Assembly (NCBI GenBank): GCA_950106755.1
Contig: OX467082.1
Location: forward strand, 8,060,001-8,124,000
Reading direction: 5' to 3'
DNA length: 64,000 bases
DNA from: Climacium dendroides
Taxonomy: Eukaryota > Streptophyta > Bryopsida > Hypnales > Climaciaceae
The translations under genes were made by a program, and so were the position numbers. The notes under the pieces are model-generated. The model saw only the letters and a program-made list of their open reading frames with translations, searched no databases and was not told where the DNA came from. Below are positions 23,307-33,337 of this stretch, piece after piece. The first letter of the stretch is position 1. The number at the start of each line of letters is the position of its first letter.

Positions 23307-24446
23307 GTGCAATTTAGGACGGTCCGTCCTAAAACGCAAGTAGACCATGTCATGACTTGTATTTCATGTCGAGCATATTACGTTTTTGTAAGAAGTGTAG
23401 TTTAGGTCGGTCCGACCTAAACTGCATTGCGATGGGAAATAATTTTATGAATATGACAACAAAATACAGTAGCACTGAATCCAATTTCCTTGACCCTATT
23501 CATGCAGTTTAGGGCGGTCTGCCCTAAATTGCAGATTGACAAACCTAAATATTTTCTAAAGACTTGAATAAGTTGGGGTTTCTAATAAATAATCACAAAA
23601 TCAACAGTTTGGATATGCACTTTAGGTCGGTCCGCCCTAAAATGAAATGCATCAACGCCTTAATTTATATTCTATATAGTAAAATTTTTACTAGTGGGAC
23701 GAGCAGTTTAGGTTGGTCCGCCCTAAATTGCAATGCATCATTTACCCACTGAAATGAAGACAATTTATATTTACACTATATATACTGTCATTGCAGTTTA
23801 GGGCGGTCCGTCCTAAACTACATACTGACAAACCTGAATGTTTTAGAAGCATTAACTAAGTAGGTATTGCTATATCTTCAATACACGGAGAGTTCGGACA
23901 TACACTTTAGGACGGTCCACCCTAAATTGCATTGCAATAGTTTTTTATTGCACAACAGTGAACAAAGCAGGTTCTTGTTCAATTTAGAAAGGACTTCGAC
24001 TACCTTCACGCAGTTTCTACCGGTCATGCAGTTTAGGAAGGTCCGCCCTAAAATACACTTCTTCCTTGTTCAATTTATAGGGTTTCAGCATGTCGAGTCT
24101 GGAATATTTCACACTATGTTCATGCAGTTTAGGTAGGTTCGCCCTAAATTGAAATGCCACAATTTTTGTACTTAAGAAATAAAATATGAGGGGATGTCTT
24201 ATTTAGTTTCTAAAATCTGACAAAGTGGTCATGCTATTCGCCTCAAAGCGCCACACCATTGATATTGACAGATTAAGAAAATGAATCAGGTCTGCGGCAT
24301 CTGTGTTCAGAAAATTTCACACTACTGTAAAGCAGATAAGGGTTGTTAGCCGTACAATGATCATTTATTTCGATCAGATTGGTCTTCATTGATCTAGAAC
24401 TTTGTCTGTCTAGTTGTGCAGTTTAGGGAGGTCCGCCCTAAACTGC
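23307..24446. repeat. Palindromic TTTAGGG/CCCTAAA repeat array, right part
   Basis: Ten copies at about 23307, 23396, 23503, 23615, 23702, 23791, 23901, 24027, 24123 and 24417. Spacing is 87-126 bp apart from the last gap of about 294 bp. They have the same consensus as the left array, with compensating changes such as AGGTCGG with CCGACCT at 23396. The last copy lies about 100 bp upstream of the gene C ATG, so the array occupies its promoter region. Confidence 0.85.
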
Positions 24447-24544
24447 ATTTATATAAATTAAAAAATTACATTAAATAAAATTTGACAGGTCTTTCTTCAT
24501 CTATTAATTTTCTATTCGGATTGTGGTTTATGGTTATAGATAAT

Positions 24545-27382
24545 ATGGGCTCCGTTGATGTCCCACTTGACCTCATGGACTCATCAGACGATGAACTCCA
24601 GGTATTTCAAGAAATGAGTGCTGGCATTCCTGAGTGTGAAGGGCTTCCTCGACAAAAATGGAATACAAAGTTTGTTACTTTGTATAATGGAGAGGGCGTT
24701 CTTGTTGGAGAAGGTACTTGTCATAGTGTGAATTCAGATCTTGTACTTGGTGTCACTGGACCTCTTGGAGACACTCATGTGTCAGTGTACATTTCAAAAT
24801 CACATTCTGAAGTGGACATTTCTGAAGAGAATGTCTTCTCATTAGTAGCTTGGTCTATTGAGCTCGTGCACTGTCGTGGTGCTAGTTTACGCGATCATGA
24901 ACAGAGAGACAAATTCAACCGTCTGCAAGCAAGTTTAATGAATCCACCATCATTCAAATCTGCTAGGCCCTATGCAAGTGCCAACCGAAATCCGCCTCGT
25001 CAAACTGCTGTCAGAGCAAAAGACCTCCTTACACAAGAGTCAATCAACATGGTGTCTAGCAAGGTCTGTTGCAATAAGAATTGTGTCCAACCGTTCCCGA
25101 GGGAGAAAATTCGGGCATTTCGAGAAAGAATGTACAGAAATTCAACATTTAAACACCGTGCCTTCATGAAGACTGATGTGCACAGACAAATTCATGAAGG
25201 TGCACATCGAAGGAAGATGGTTACAATTGAAGGCATAAATGTGTGTTTGCGCGCATGGATGCTTATTGCGGGAGTTGCTGAGTCTACATTCTATCGCTAC
25301 TCAAAATACATGAAGCTCGATCGAGAAGCAAGGGATCACGGTAATACAGGACTGTTGAAGCCTAGAGAACATACCCTACAAGCAATAGCTTCTTTAAAGT
25401 GCATCCTTGACAGGGAAGCCGATCATATGCCGCATCGCACCCGGAGTCTGAAGGCAGGTGAGAAGGTCGTGTCAAAGATTCTTCCGGCCTCATTTCAATG
25501 GAAAGACCAATTGAAGAAACTCAATGATTCCAATGCGGCCTTCGGATTGAAGGAGATCTCCACTTCGAACTTGAGTAAAATAAGGTCCACAAAGTTCTCA
25601 GAATTCAATGTGAAGAAGCCAGGGGATAATTTTGCTTGGTGTGCTACTTGTGACAAGCTAAATGAGCTTGTTAAGGGTGCTATCAATGGATCTCAAACTG
25701 CTTTGAAATGGGCAAGAAGATTGGATAGGCATCTTACCATTGCTTGTGCCCATAGGGATGTATATTACATCAATCGAGAGTTGTCATTCAAGTCTCCGCA
25801 TGAATGTTTTACAATCATACACGACAAAATGGATCACTCGAAAACCGCTTGTCCTGTGTTCTCTCACAAGAGTAAAGAACTCGATGGCCTCATGAAGCTA
25901 CCAGTTTCTGTGATGGGCATGTTTGCACATGGTCATGCAAATGTACGCTACGTGCATTATGGCTTGGATGTCTTCTCCCATGACTCCAACTATACCGTTG
26001 GATCAATGGCAAAGTTGTTGCGAGATTTAGAGTTAGTTCCGAAGTCTTCTTCTAGAGAGTTGTTCAAAAATTCAAAGTCCACTACTTTGTTTAAGGCTGT
26101 ACTAGAGGGTGCAGACATGTGCAACGTGTCACTACCGCCGTTGCCAAATACTTTAGCTCCAGCCATGCGGCTACTGCCCATTTTGAACGTGCAGATGGAC
26201 AATGCCACTGGAGACAACAAGAATAGATATGTTTTCTGTTTTTGGTCTTTACTTGTCGCAAACAAAATCTTCCGGGAAGTGTACGTGAACTTCATGATTG
26301 TGGGTCACACATATGACGATATAGATGCGTTGTTTGGAAGATGGAGCATGGATTTGAAGAAAGACAACTTCTCAACAGTACCAGCACTAATAAAGTCGTT
26401 CATGGATGTGGATTCCATCCCTGTTATCCCTCACCTTATTGAAGAAGTGCTCGATTTCAAGGGTTTTATAGTAGGGTCGCTTGTTGATGGTGATGACATC
26501 CTCGTTGGACACACAAAACCACATCAGTTGAAGTTCTACCTGGACTCAATGGGGTGCCCTGTCATGAAGTACAAACTTCTTTGCACTGATGTAGAGTGGT
26601 TAGGAGAAGACGGAAGAGGCATCAAATTATGGAAAGAAAATGTTGAAGGGCGAAGTTTGTGGCCACGGGGTGAACCGCTGCCTGTTCCGTTGAAGCCTAT
26701 GAAAGGCTTAGATGACATCGTCAAAGGTGTGTCGGGGTTCGTGAAATATTGGGACAATTTATGCAATGCAGATGTCACTGGGGATTACCTAAGACGTTAC
26801 GAGCACATAGTGAGGTACTGGCGTGGCGTCAAGACAGCGTTGATGGAACCATTACCTACCTTTGGTGTTTTGAGAGATGGTTTTTGGCCAACTTCACGAG
26901 TAGTAGCAGATCGAGCTGATGAATTGAACGAGGATGGTGAAGAGCGTGAAGAGTTTGGGGAAGATGACCCGTACGTTGGGCCGTTGAGTGGTCGTCCAAA
27001 TCCATCCTTTTGGGTAGCTCGAGATTTGTTTGAAGGCTATTTTGTTGCGGTTCGCCCCGCAGATGGTGACACTCATCCGGTGTGGATTGTAAGGGCATTG
27101 TCTGATCCGAACTGCAGCCCAGAAAATCCGAATTGTGTCCGTATTCAATACTTCCGTCCAACATCAAGGAATCAAGATGTTATAGATTTCTACACTGGAT
27201 GGGACAGCGAAAGAGGTCTGCGTTGGAAGGTAGATGAAACTGAACCTCCTGTTTGGCAACACACTGATGCTCTTATGACAGCGTGGAAGTCGAGGATCAA
27301 GAAAGACACTCAGGAGTGCATGATTAAGATCCCTGCTATACAAATTGAAGTCATTAACGAGAGCTTGAGTTCCTATAATTGA
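24545..27382 (+). CDS. Gene C: intact transposase-like protein with DUF7869 (RNase H-like) core
   Basis: One intronless frame of 945 residues; I chose ATG 24545 (MGSVDVPLDLMDSSDDELQ). An N-terminal globular region is followed by a Cys-rich part (SKVCCNKNCVQPFPREKIRA) and a helix-turn-helix-like segment (VCLRAWMLIAGVAESTFYRY). The core matches the DUF7869 family as I know it: FTIIHDKMDHSKTACPVF, then ILNVQMDNATGDNKNRYVF, then VNFMIVGHTYDDIDALFGRW. The three acidic sites (HDKMD, MDN, DDID) fit an RNase H-fold transposase. The C-terminal 130 residues (GYFVAVRPADGDTHPVWIVR to YTGWDSERGLRWKVDE) look like a small beta domain of unknown kind. It has no stop or frameshift, so it is the best candidate for recent activity here. 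Ten palindromic repeats lie upstream. Confidence 0.75.
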   Translation: MGSVDVPLDLMDSSDDELQVFQEMSAGIPECEGLPRQKWNTKFVTLYNGEGVLVGEGTCHSVNSDLVLGVTGPLGDTHVSVYISKSHSEVDISEENVFSLVAWSIELVHCRGASLRDHEQRDKFNRLQASLMNPPSFKSARPYASANRNPPRQTAVRAKDLLTQESINMVSSKVCCNKNCVQPFPREKIRAFRERMYRNSTFKHRAFMKTDVHRQIHEGAHRRKMVTIEGINVCLRAWMLIAGVAESTFYRYSKYMKLDREARDHGNTGLLKPREHTLQAIASLKCILDREADHMPHRTRSLKAGEKVVSKILPASFQWKDQLKKLNDSNAAFGLKEISTSNLSKIRSTKFSEFNVKKPGDNFAWCATCDKLNELVKGAINGSQTALKWARRLDRHLTIACAHRDVYYINRELSFKSPHECFTIIHDKMDHSKTACPVFSHKSKELDGLMKLPVSVMGMFAHGHANVRYVHYGLDVFSHDSNYTVGSMAKLLRDLELVPKSSSRELFKNSKSTTLFKAVLEGADMCNVSLPPLPNTLAPAMRLLPILNVQMDNATGDNKNRYVFCFWSLLVANKIFREVYVNFMIVGHTYDDIDALFGRWSMDLKKDNFSTVPALIKSFMDVDSIPVIPHLIEEVLDFKGFIVGSLVDGDDILVGHTKPHQLKFYLDSMGCPVMKYKLLCTDVEWLGEDGRGIKLWKENVEGRSLWPRGEPLPVPLKPMKGLDDIVKGVSGFVKYWDNLCNADVTGDYLRRYEHIVRYWRGVKTALMEPLPTFGVLRDGFWPTSRVVADRADELNEDGEEREEFGEDDPYVGPLSGRPNPSFWVARDLFEGYFVAVRPADGDTHPVWIVRALSDPNCSPENPNCVRIQYFRPTSRNQDVIDFYTGWDSERGLRWKVDETEPPVWQHTDALMTAWKSRIKKDTQECMIKIPAIQIEVINESLSSYN

Positions 27383-28175
27383 GAAGCCATATGTACATAA
27401 GGGTATATGTGGTATGCTTTATTTTGTATTTCCCATCCACATATTCTGTGTAATGGATGGAATTTATATATTGCAGTAGATGGCATATACTTTAATTATG
27501 TTGGTTTGGATTTATAGTTTGGTATTGTTTATATGCTTTGAAATGTAGCTTTTGTTTTTACAAAACAAGAGGATTCAATTTCAATTATAATAAATTGCTT
27601 CTAAGTACATTTGAGTTTTATTATTTTTCTATGTTTTAATTTATTTTTCTTGAAGCACTTATGTTATAATATCTATGACTAATATTATTGATAATTTGAA
27701 GCAACTGGAAAAAATGGGTAGTGGTTCTAATGACTATGTGTTTGATAATTGTGTTAAGTAATTGTCACAATTCAGGTAGGGGCTGATTGATTGTTACAAC
27801 TTTCCTAGCTGCATGCATAGGTCATTAGGCAGCACCAAGTCATGCCTCTCCCTCAACCACTTATTCATATTCAATGAGAATAGAACTCGGACCATTTGAA
27901 TGACATGAACCATCCTTTACAACCAACTTCAAAGCTTATGACATGGTGTTCAAAAAGTAAAGATTTTATGTATATTAATGTTAGCATTGGTGCTTGAAAT
28001 TTGACCTAATGTTCAAATTAGAGACTTTGTATGTCACTACACTCTCATTTTAATGGAAATTACATTAAAAAATTAGTATGTCTAATATTTGTCAACCTAA
28101 ATTATATACAAAACATCCATTCGTATTGGTATCAAAATCGACAATATTATTTTGGGAGAGTCCTAAACTCCCAAA
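27383..28175. other. AT-rich 3' flank of gene C; no gene seen
   Basis: Contains AATAATAAATTG-like A/T strings that could serve polyadenylation. No palindromic repeats occur here, unlike the 5' side. Confidence 0.4.
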
Positions 28176-28202
28176 ATTTTGAATATAGCGTTTCTCTCCA
28201 GC

Positions 28203-28518
28203 GAAGAAAGTGAATGCAGGAAAACCCCCCCTTGATAAGCGTTTGTCTATTCCAGAACTTCTGTTGAGAAAAGGAAAAGCAGTTGATCGCCTCCGTGAAC
28301 GTGTAGGGAAAACCTTGATGAAAACAAAGAACGAGCAAATGATGGGCAAGCCTAAGAAAGCTCGTGTATCTTCAACAGTACAAGAGAAAAGAGGGGAAAC
28401 TCAAACACTTTCATCAAACGATGAAGAGAACACCATGAGTGATGAAGATGATGGATTCCAATCAAGAGAGTACAGTAGCGGGGCAGAGGTGAAAGGAGAT
28501 AGTAATTACCACCCCTAG
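28203..28518 (+). CDS. Possible orphan 3' exon, charged tail
   Basis: After a pyrimidine-rich TTTCTCTCCAG acceptor-like site the plus frame reads on to a stop at 28516-28518. The roughly 105-residue product is Lys/Arg-rich at first (PLDKRLSIPELLLRKGKAVD) and then acidic/Ser-rich (SSNDEENTMSDEDDGFQ). It looks like the nuclear-protein tails of genes A and B, but no upstream exon was found. Chance is possible. Confidence 0.3.
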
Positions 28519-28900
28519 GCATTCAAATTTAGAAAGGATTTGAATGAAGAACATTTACAGAACTTGGTGCTCAAATGCTTACGATTTAGAGAGATGAATA
28601 GCTAAGATTTATTAGTTCTCGGAGCATTTCATAGTAGTACAAGGTTGCCAAATTATCTTGAAAAAATTAATGAAACTATCATTTTGGGGGGATTTTGTCC
28701 CAAGTGATATTGAAGAAATCTTCATTGTGTTATTTTTTGTTCTCAATTTCAAGTGTGTAGCACGTAAAAATTTCTGAAGCGCCAAAACTCACAAATATGT
28801 AAGAAGAACCCTAAAACAAACTGAAAATCATGCAAAATTGCAAAATGCAAAGTTACAAACCCTCACTCTCTCAGTCGGTCACTCCCAGACTCCCTAAACC
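28519..28900. other. Non-coding stretch
   Basis: AT-rich; no supported gene. Confidence 0.4.
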
Positions 28901-28904
28901 CCTT

Positions 28905-29115
28905 GGCCCTTGAACCGTTCGCGCGTCTGCTCGTTCGCCAATCTGTCCGCTCTCTTGTCCGCTCGCCCATCCGCTCGCCCGTCCGCCCATCCGTCCACCC
29001 GTCCGCCAAGAAAAACGGCCGTGTGTCCGCCCGCCCGTCCGCCAATCCGTCCGCTCGCCCGTCCGCCCGCAGGACGGCGACCGAGGACCGTCCGTCTGCG
29101 TCCGCAGGGTCCGGA
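28905..29115. repeat. GC-rich CCGTCCGC-type low-complexity tract
   Basis: Degenerate repeats of 4 and 8 bases (CCGTCCGCC, GCTCGCCC) cover about 200 bp and end in GGACG/CGTCC words. The long open frames on both strands here are a by-product of the repeat. It stands out from the AT-rich surroundings. Confidence 0.75.
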
Positions 29116-29164
29116 CGTCCGATTTTGGACGCAATTTCGCTGCGGACGCACGTCCACGACAACC

Positions 29165-29301
29165 CTGTTTTTATGTCAACAATGATGTCCATTGATGTTA
29201 TATTGGACATCATTGTTGACATAAAAAAATGGGTTTGTTTTTTTCAATGTCACCTAAAATCCGTTCCTTTTGACATCAATAAATTTTGGTTTCTTATAGT
29301 G
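29165..29301. mobile_element. Truncated CACTA-type MITE, right half
   Basis: The hairpin core (ATGTCAACAATGATGTCCA with its complement) and the right end ...TTGGTTTCTTATAGTG match the complete element at 63074-63301. The expected left end CACTATAAG is not present next to it; instead the GC-rich tract joins at about 29160. Confidence 0.65.
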
Positions 29302-29607
29302 CAAGCCGCGAGTTGAGCTGAGAATACACTTGCTCCAAGAGCACATTTAGACTGGACGTGGATAACATACTTAATTTATACAAAAATAGTGACCGGTATA
29401 TTTCAAAATTGAGTGAATGGCATATTTACATATTGGAGATCCATACCCCCGGTGATCCATAAAGTTTGTAGCATGCCTATAGACTATAGAGTGTCTATCC
29501 TAATCTGCTACTGTTCACTCCAATGCATGGGTGGTAGTGCATCAAAAAAGATATGATAAAGATATCTAAAACATTCCAAAACATAGAAATAAGTAGACTT
29601 ATTTAAA

Positions 29608-29817
29608 CTATTGGCTTGTAATGGCCGAATTGGAGGATTCTAAAAGCTGTGATGATGTAGTGTCTGCGGTTGGAGCATCCGCAAATGCATAAGGCGTCAG
29701 TGCCCGGGTTCGCAAGTATTGCTCATAGTGCCAAACTGTGAAGTCGAGGTGTTCAAAGGGGACATCGACAGTGACGGATGAAGCGTTTCGGCTGGTCTTG
29801 GAGACATTCGACATGGA
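29608..29817 (-). pseudogene. Gene G, 3' fragment beyond E1
   Basis: The minus frame reads SMSNVSKTSRNASSVTVDVP through PFEHLDFTVWHYEQYLRTR to a stop. It adjoins the E1 target duplication, and the other part of the gene lies at 33338-34299. The upstream part enters in a different frame, so a frameshift or intron must separate them. Unknown family. Confidence 0.35.
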
Positions 29818-31053
29818 CTTGGTGTCACAACACAGAGTAAGCAATTTCCCTATTATACTCACAAAAATCACCCTAGAGCATAACAAAATGACCCTAAAGA
29901 TCGAACCCATGAGATCCTATGAAGTAGCTAACTCTAATAAGGAGATAAACCCAACTAAACCCTTCAATTCTACTTTCCGGTTCTACCTCTGAAAACCGGA
30001 ACGTCCAAAACCAACTGGAAAACTACGACCGGACCGTATCCTACTTCCGGTTTTACTAGTTCCACGGTCTCTGGACTAACTTCTCAATTCTAGACTTTGC
30101 AACTTTCGGTCCTAAGTATCCTCCTGGGCGGATCCGGTCTGGTCGACCCTTTTGTACCCGGTTTAATTTTGCCTCTGTTTTACCATCAGAGGGTTCGCCG
30201 CTTGCTTTTGAAAGTGGTAGGCCCACCACTCCGTGACTTATAGTGGCTGAAGACCCACTCTCCTATCCACTGATCCCCTAACTAACACGGATCTAGTTTG
30301 GTCCTTCACAGCAATCCGGATAGCAATCTAGATCACAGGTCACACAAAGACCCCCCATACGATCTTCTCATACTACAACAACCTTGACGCTGATCTGTTC
30401 CGTACTAATTTCGGTGGCTACAAATGCACCCGTCCGTTCCAACACCTACAAAAGTTCTTCCGTTTTACCCACAACGGTGGCAAGACCTCACAGGAGTCAG
30501 GACACTCGACCGGATTTCCCACCCAAGAGTTCTAGCGCAGCTAAGGAATCCCTCCCTATCCGCCTAGCCTAATCAACGGATTTCTTATCTGGAATACTAA
30601 ACTTCTGCAGCTGCTGAGGCACTGGAATCCACTTCTACTCTTCATAACCGACTCACATGTACTTAGAACCGGAAACACCCATCAAAGGGAGATCTCTACC
30701 AATACCTCCGTGCCTACCTTCTTACTCCAACTCTGTGCATTCCTGCCAACCCTCGGGAAGATTACACAAAATCAAGTCAATGGAAAGTACACAAGGAAGT
30801 GCCAAAAGAATTCTCTTAATCTCCAGCTCAGAGACTGTTTTATATACAAAAAGTAAAAAGCAAAAAGTGAATACATGATTTCCGCCTCTGAAGGCGCTGA
30901 CAATCCGGTCCTACCTTATCCTAACCGAATTCTATTCTGGTTCATACTCTATAAATCCAGTTCCTATTTTATAATTCCTATTTTTACAACACTTTCCTAT
31001 TCCGTCTCATATACTCAGGATCCAATGGTAGGGCTCTCGTCAAGTCTCTCCAA

Positions 31054-32750
31054 CTACTCGAACACTTCCGTTAGATTCCGGTTCCGTTCCCCATCCGAAA
31101 GTGGAGCTGGGTGTTCTCCCTCCGTTTCCGGGGAGTCTAAATCGATCGGCTGCGGTCCGGTCGAGGGCGTCTTCTTCTGTGCCCTACTTGACTGGGGCGT
31201 CTTGTCCTTCCTCGGTTCCTGAGCTGCCTCTTCCGGAAACAAGTCCGGAAGTGAAATTTTAGAGAGCCGGACCGGAATTTCTGTCAACTTCTGGCTGCTC
31301 TCCACGATCCGGTCCGCTGACTCCCATGCCTTGGACAGGAGCTTCTCTATCTGCTCCTCAAAATCGGTGAGGATGTGCACCACCCTTGTTTCGGATATCT
31401 TCTTTTCTTTGTGCACCTCCTCCTCGAACAAGCGCGCCTTGGTGATCGCGGCTCCGGGTCCTCCGAGCACGTCTTTCACCTCCGCGGCCAGCTTCTTCAT
31501 TTCCTCCGCCATCTCCCTTGTCGCATTGGCGTTTTCGTGTAAGGCGAAAAGTTCGGCCTTGAGGGTGTCCACCTCATCATGTTGCCGCTTGCTTTCCTCC
31601 TTTAGCTTCCGGAGCTCATCCGGATTGATGACACACTCAGCTACCCTCTGCGGCAATTGACTGTCCGGTTCCGCTCCAATTAATTCCGCGATCTCCCCGA
31701 GCGTCCGCTTCTTAACTTCCCAATCTACCCGGATTCCGCAGAGGATCCTGACCAACTCGTCGAACGGATCTCCGGTTCCCGATCCGGATGCCACATCCGG
31801 TCCGGTTGGAGTCTCCCCTCTGCGCGGATGGGGTTGAACGGGAGACGTCCTTCGATTCCGGTTCCTGATCCGGATGCCACATCCGGTCCGGTTGGAGTCT
31901 CCCCTCTACGCGGATGGGGTTGAACGGGAGACGTCCTTCGATTCCGAATCGGCGTGGTCTTCTGCCTTTTGGAGGGGACATACGGTTCCTCCTCTTCTTC
32001 TTCTTCTTCTTCCTCCTCCTCGGTTTCGTTTCCGGAATCCGCTTCTTGGTTAGACTCGGATTCATTGTACTTCATAGTCCGCTCCTCGGCCTTCCACACC
32101 TTCAGCTCCACTTCCGTCAGCAGTTCCTGTTGTTGGTAGAGGTGGTACACATAAGGACACAATGGGGTAGCCCTACTTCTCCCTACTCTTGTAGTAATCT
32201 GGGACACTAGATCAAAGAAGATCCGGCCCCAATGTACTTTCCGGGTTCCGCTCAGCGCTCCGAAGATCGTGTTAGCCAGGGTGATGGTCACCCTGGTGGG
32301 CTTTTCCGGATGCAGAACCGGAACCAGGAACTGGAGCAAGCGACGCTCCCAGTCATTGAGGCAGTCTTCTACCGCGTAGCCATACTTCGGATTTACAACG
32401 CTTCCGAACTTGCCCTGGACAAAGTCATCCTTCCAGCTGGCGAGCCCGAGTCCTCCCGGTTGGAACCCGTACACGTCTCGCCACAAAGCCTCGGTCCATT
32501 GGACCGGATTCCCTCTCAGGGTGTTATCAAATTGATTCGATACGCCACTCAGGATTTCCCTAATCATTCTCTCATCTTTGAAACCCCAAGGTTTCAAAGC
32601 TAATCCCTGACAACCCATCGACGATAAATCCTCCCTGAGCTCTCTCTTTTTCAATTCCTTGGTTGGCATGACCAGAACCACTTTTCTCAGCTTTACTTCA
32701 CTCGGGGGCGGGGTATTAGAGCCTGGTCTCTTCCGGTTCAGCCGCGGCAT
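31054..32750 (-). pseudogene. E1 gag-like gene with an 86-bp duplication frameshift
   Basis: Starts at ATG 32750 (MPRLNRKRPGSNTPPPSEVK). The N-terminal domain has GCQGLALKPWGFKDERM and, further on, NTIFGALSGTRKVHWGRIFF and YVYHLYQQQELL. An Asp/Glu run follows near residue 245, then a coiled coil (KLKEESKRQHDEVDTLKAEL) and a Ser/Pro tail. A direct duplication of 86 bp (units at about 31781 and 31867) shifts the frame between the two halves. E2 has one copy of that unit. All five E elements share the domain order. I know no named family; it behaves like a gag-type structural protein (globular domain, coiled coil, basic tail), which is inference. Confidence 0.6.
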
Positions 32751-33061
32751 GAGGGTAGCTCTACCCGGTTTCGCTCTCTACGGTCCTAACAAGGGAGCGC
32801 TCACACTCTGGTCTTCCGCTCCACCTACGAACCAACCTCCTTACGTGCTCACAATCTCAGTCTCTCACTGTTCCGTATCTGCTCGCGCTCAAGTCTCTCC
32901 TACTCGCGCCCAGAGGCGATCTCTCCGTCTCACACCTATTACTCACTACCGGGCCCTCTTGTACTTTCCCTCCTCGCTGCTGTAAACGGAAAAGCATCAG
33001 GCGCTAAGACAGGAAACGACAACATGTGAAAACCAGAGACCTGAAAATGGGCAGGGTCAGG

Positions 33062-33070
33062 CTTTATATA
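33062..33070 (-). promoter_or_regulatory. TATA-like box of the E1 gene
   Basis: CTATATAAA on the minus strand, about 310 bp upstream of the gene start. The same box and surroundings (CCCTGCCCATTTTCAGG) are at 42751-42760 in E2. Confidence 0.5.
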
Positions 33071-33337
33071 GTCCTGACATCCCGGACTAGTCATTATGAC
33101 CGGTCGGATATCTGGTCCAGTTCTCGACATCCGGTTCTCTTCAATTCGGTCAAGGAGAATCCGGTTGGAAATCTAATCCGATCCACTTCTGCCTAAAACT
33201 GGATTAGTCCCATAAGGTCCTCTTGTGACTATTTTTGATTTATCTTTCTCTCTTCAGATGAATCCAGATACCTATTTCTAATTTCTGTTCCACTTAAATC
33301 TGTAAACAAAGAAAAATAAAAAATATGGATTGTCACA

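Larger units (their letters stand above)
29823..33337 (-). mobile_element. E1: 3.5-kb TGT...ACA element with one gag-like gene, 5-bp target duplication
   Basis: The 5-bp direct repeat CTTGG is at 29818-29822 and 33338-33342. Ends are TGTCACAAC and ATTGTCACA. There is no duplication of one end at the other, so no pair of LTRs is present inside. The only gene is on the minus strand (31054-32750). A TATA-like TTTATATAG is at 33062-33070, about 270 bp from the gene-side end. The long part downstream of the gene (29823-31053) is non-coding and about 90% alike with the left part of E2 by eye. It may be a solo LTR carrying a gene, or a non-autonomous element moved by a retroviral-type or Ginger-type integrase. 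Confidence 0.7.

Noticed and set aside
3726..24446. CRISPR-like or bacterial repeat reading of the spaced palindromes
   Set aside because: Spacers are about 70 bp, AT-rich and partly alike; copies also occur in introns. Subterminal or binding-site repeats of a transposon explain them better.
28863..29316. Overlapping long open frames on both strands in the CCGTCCGC tract
   Set aside because: They are produced by a GC-rich simple repeat without stop codons; the translations are Arg/Pro/Ala or Gly/Arg runs with no domain.
32043..32603. Plus-strand frames over E1 (and the equivalent over E2 near 41600-42300)
   Set aside because: Both are antisense to the conserved minus-strand gag-like gene; the Ser-rich runs come from the Glu codon run.
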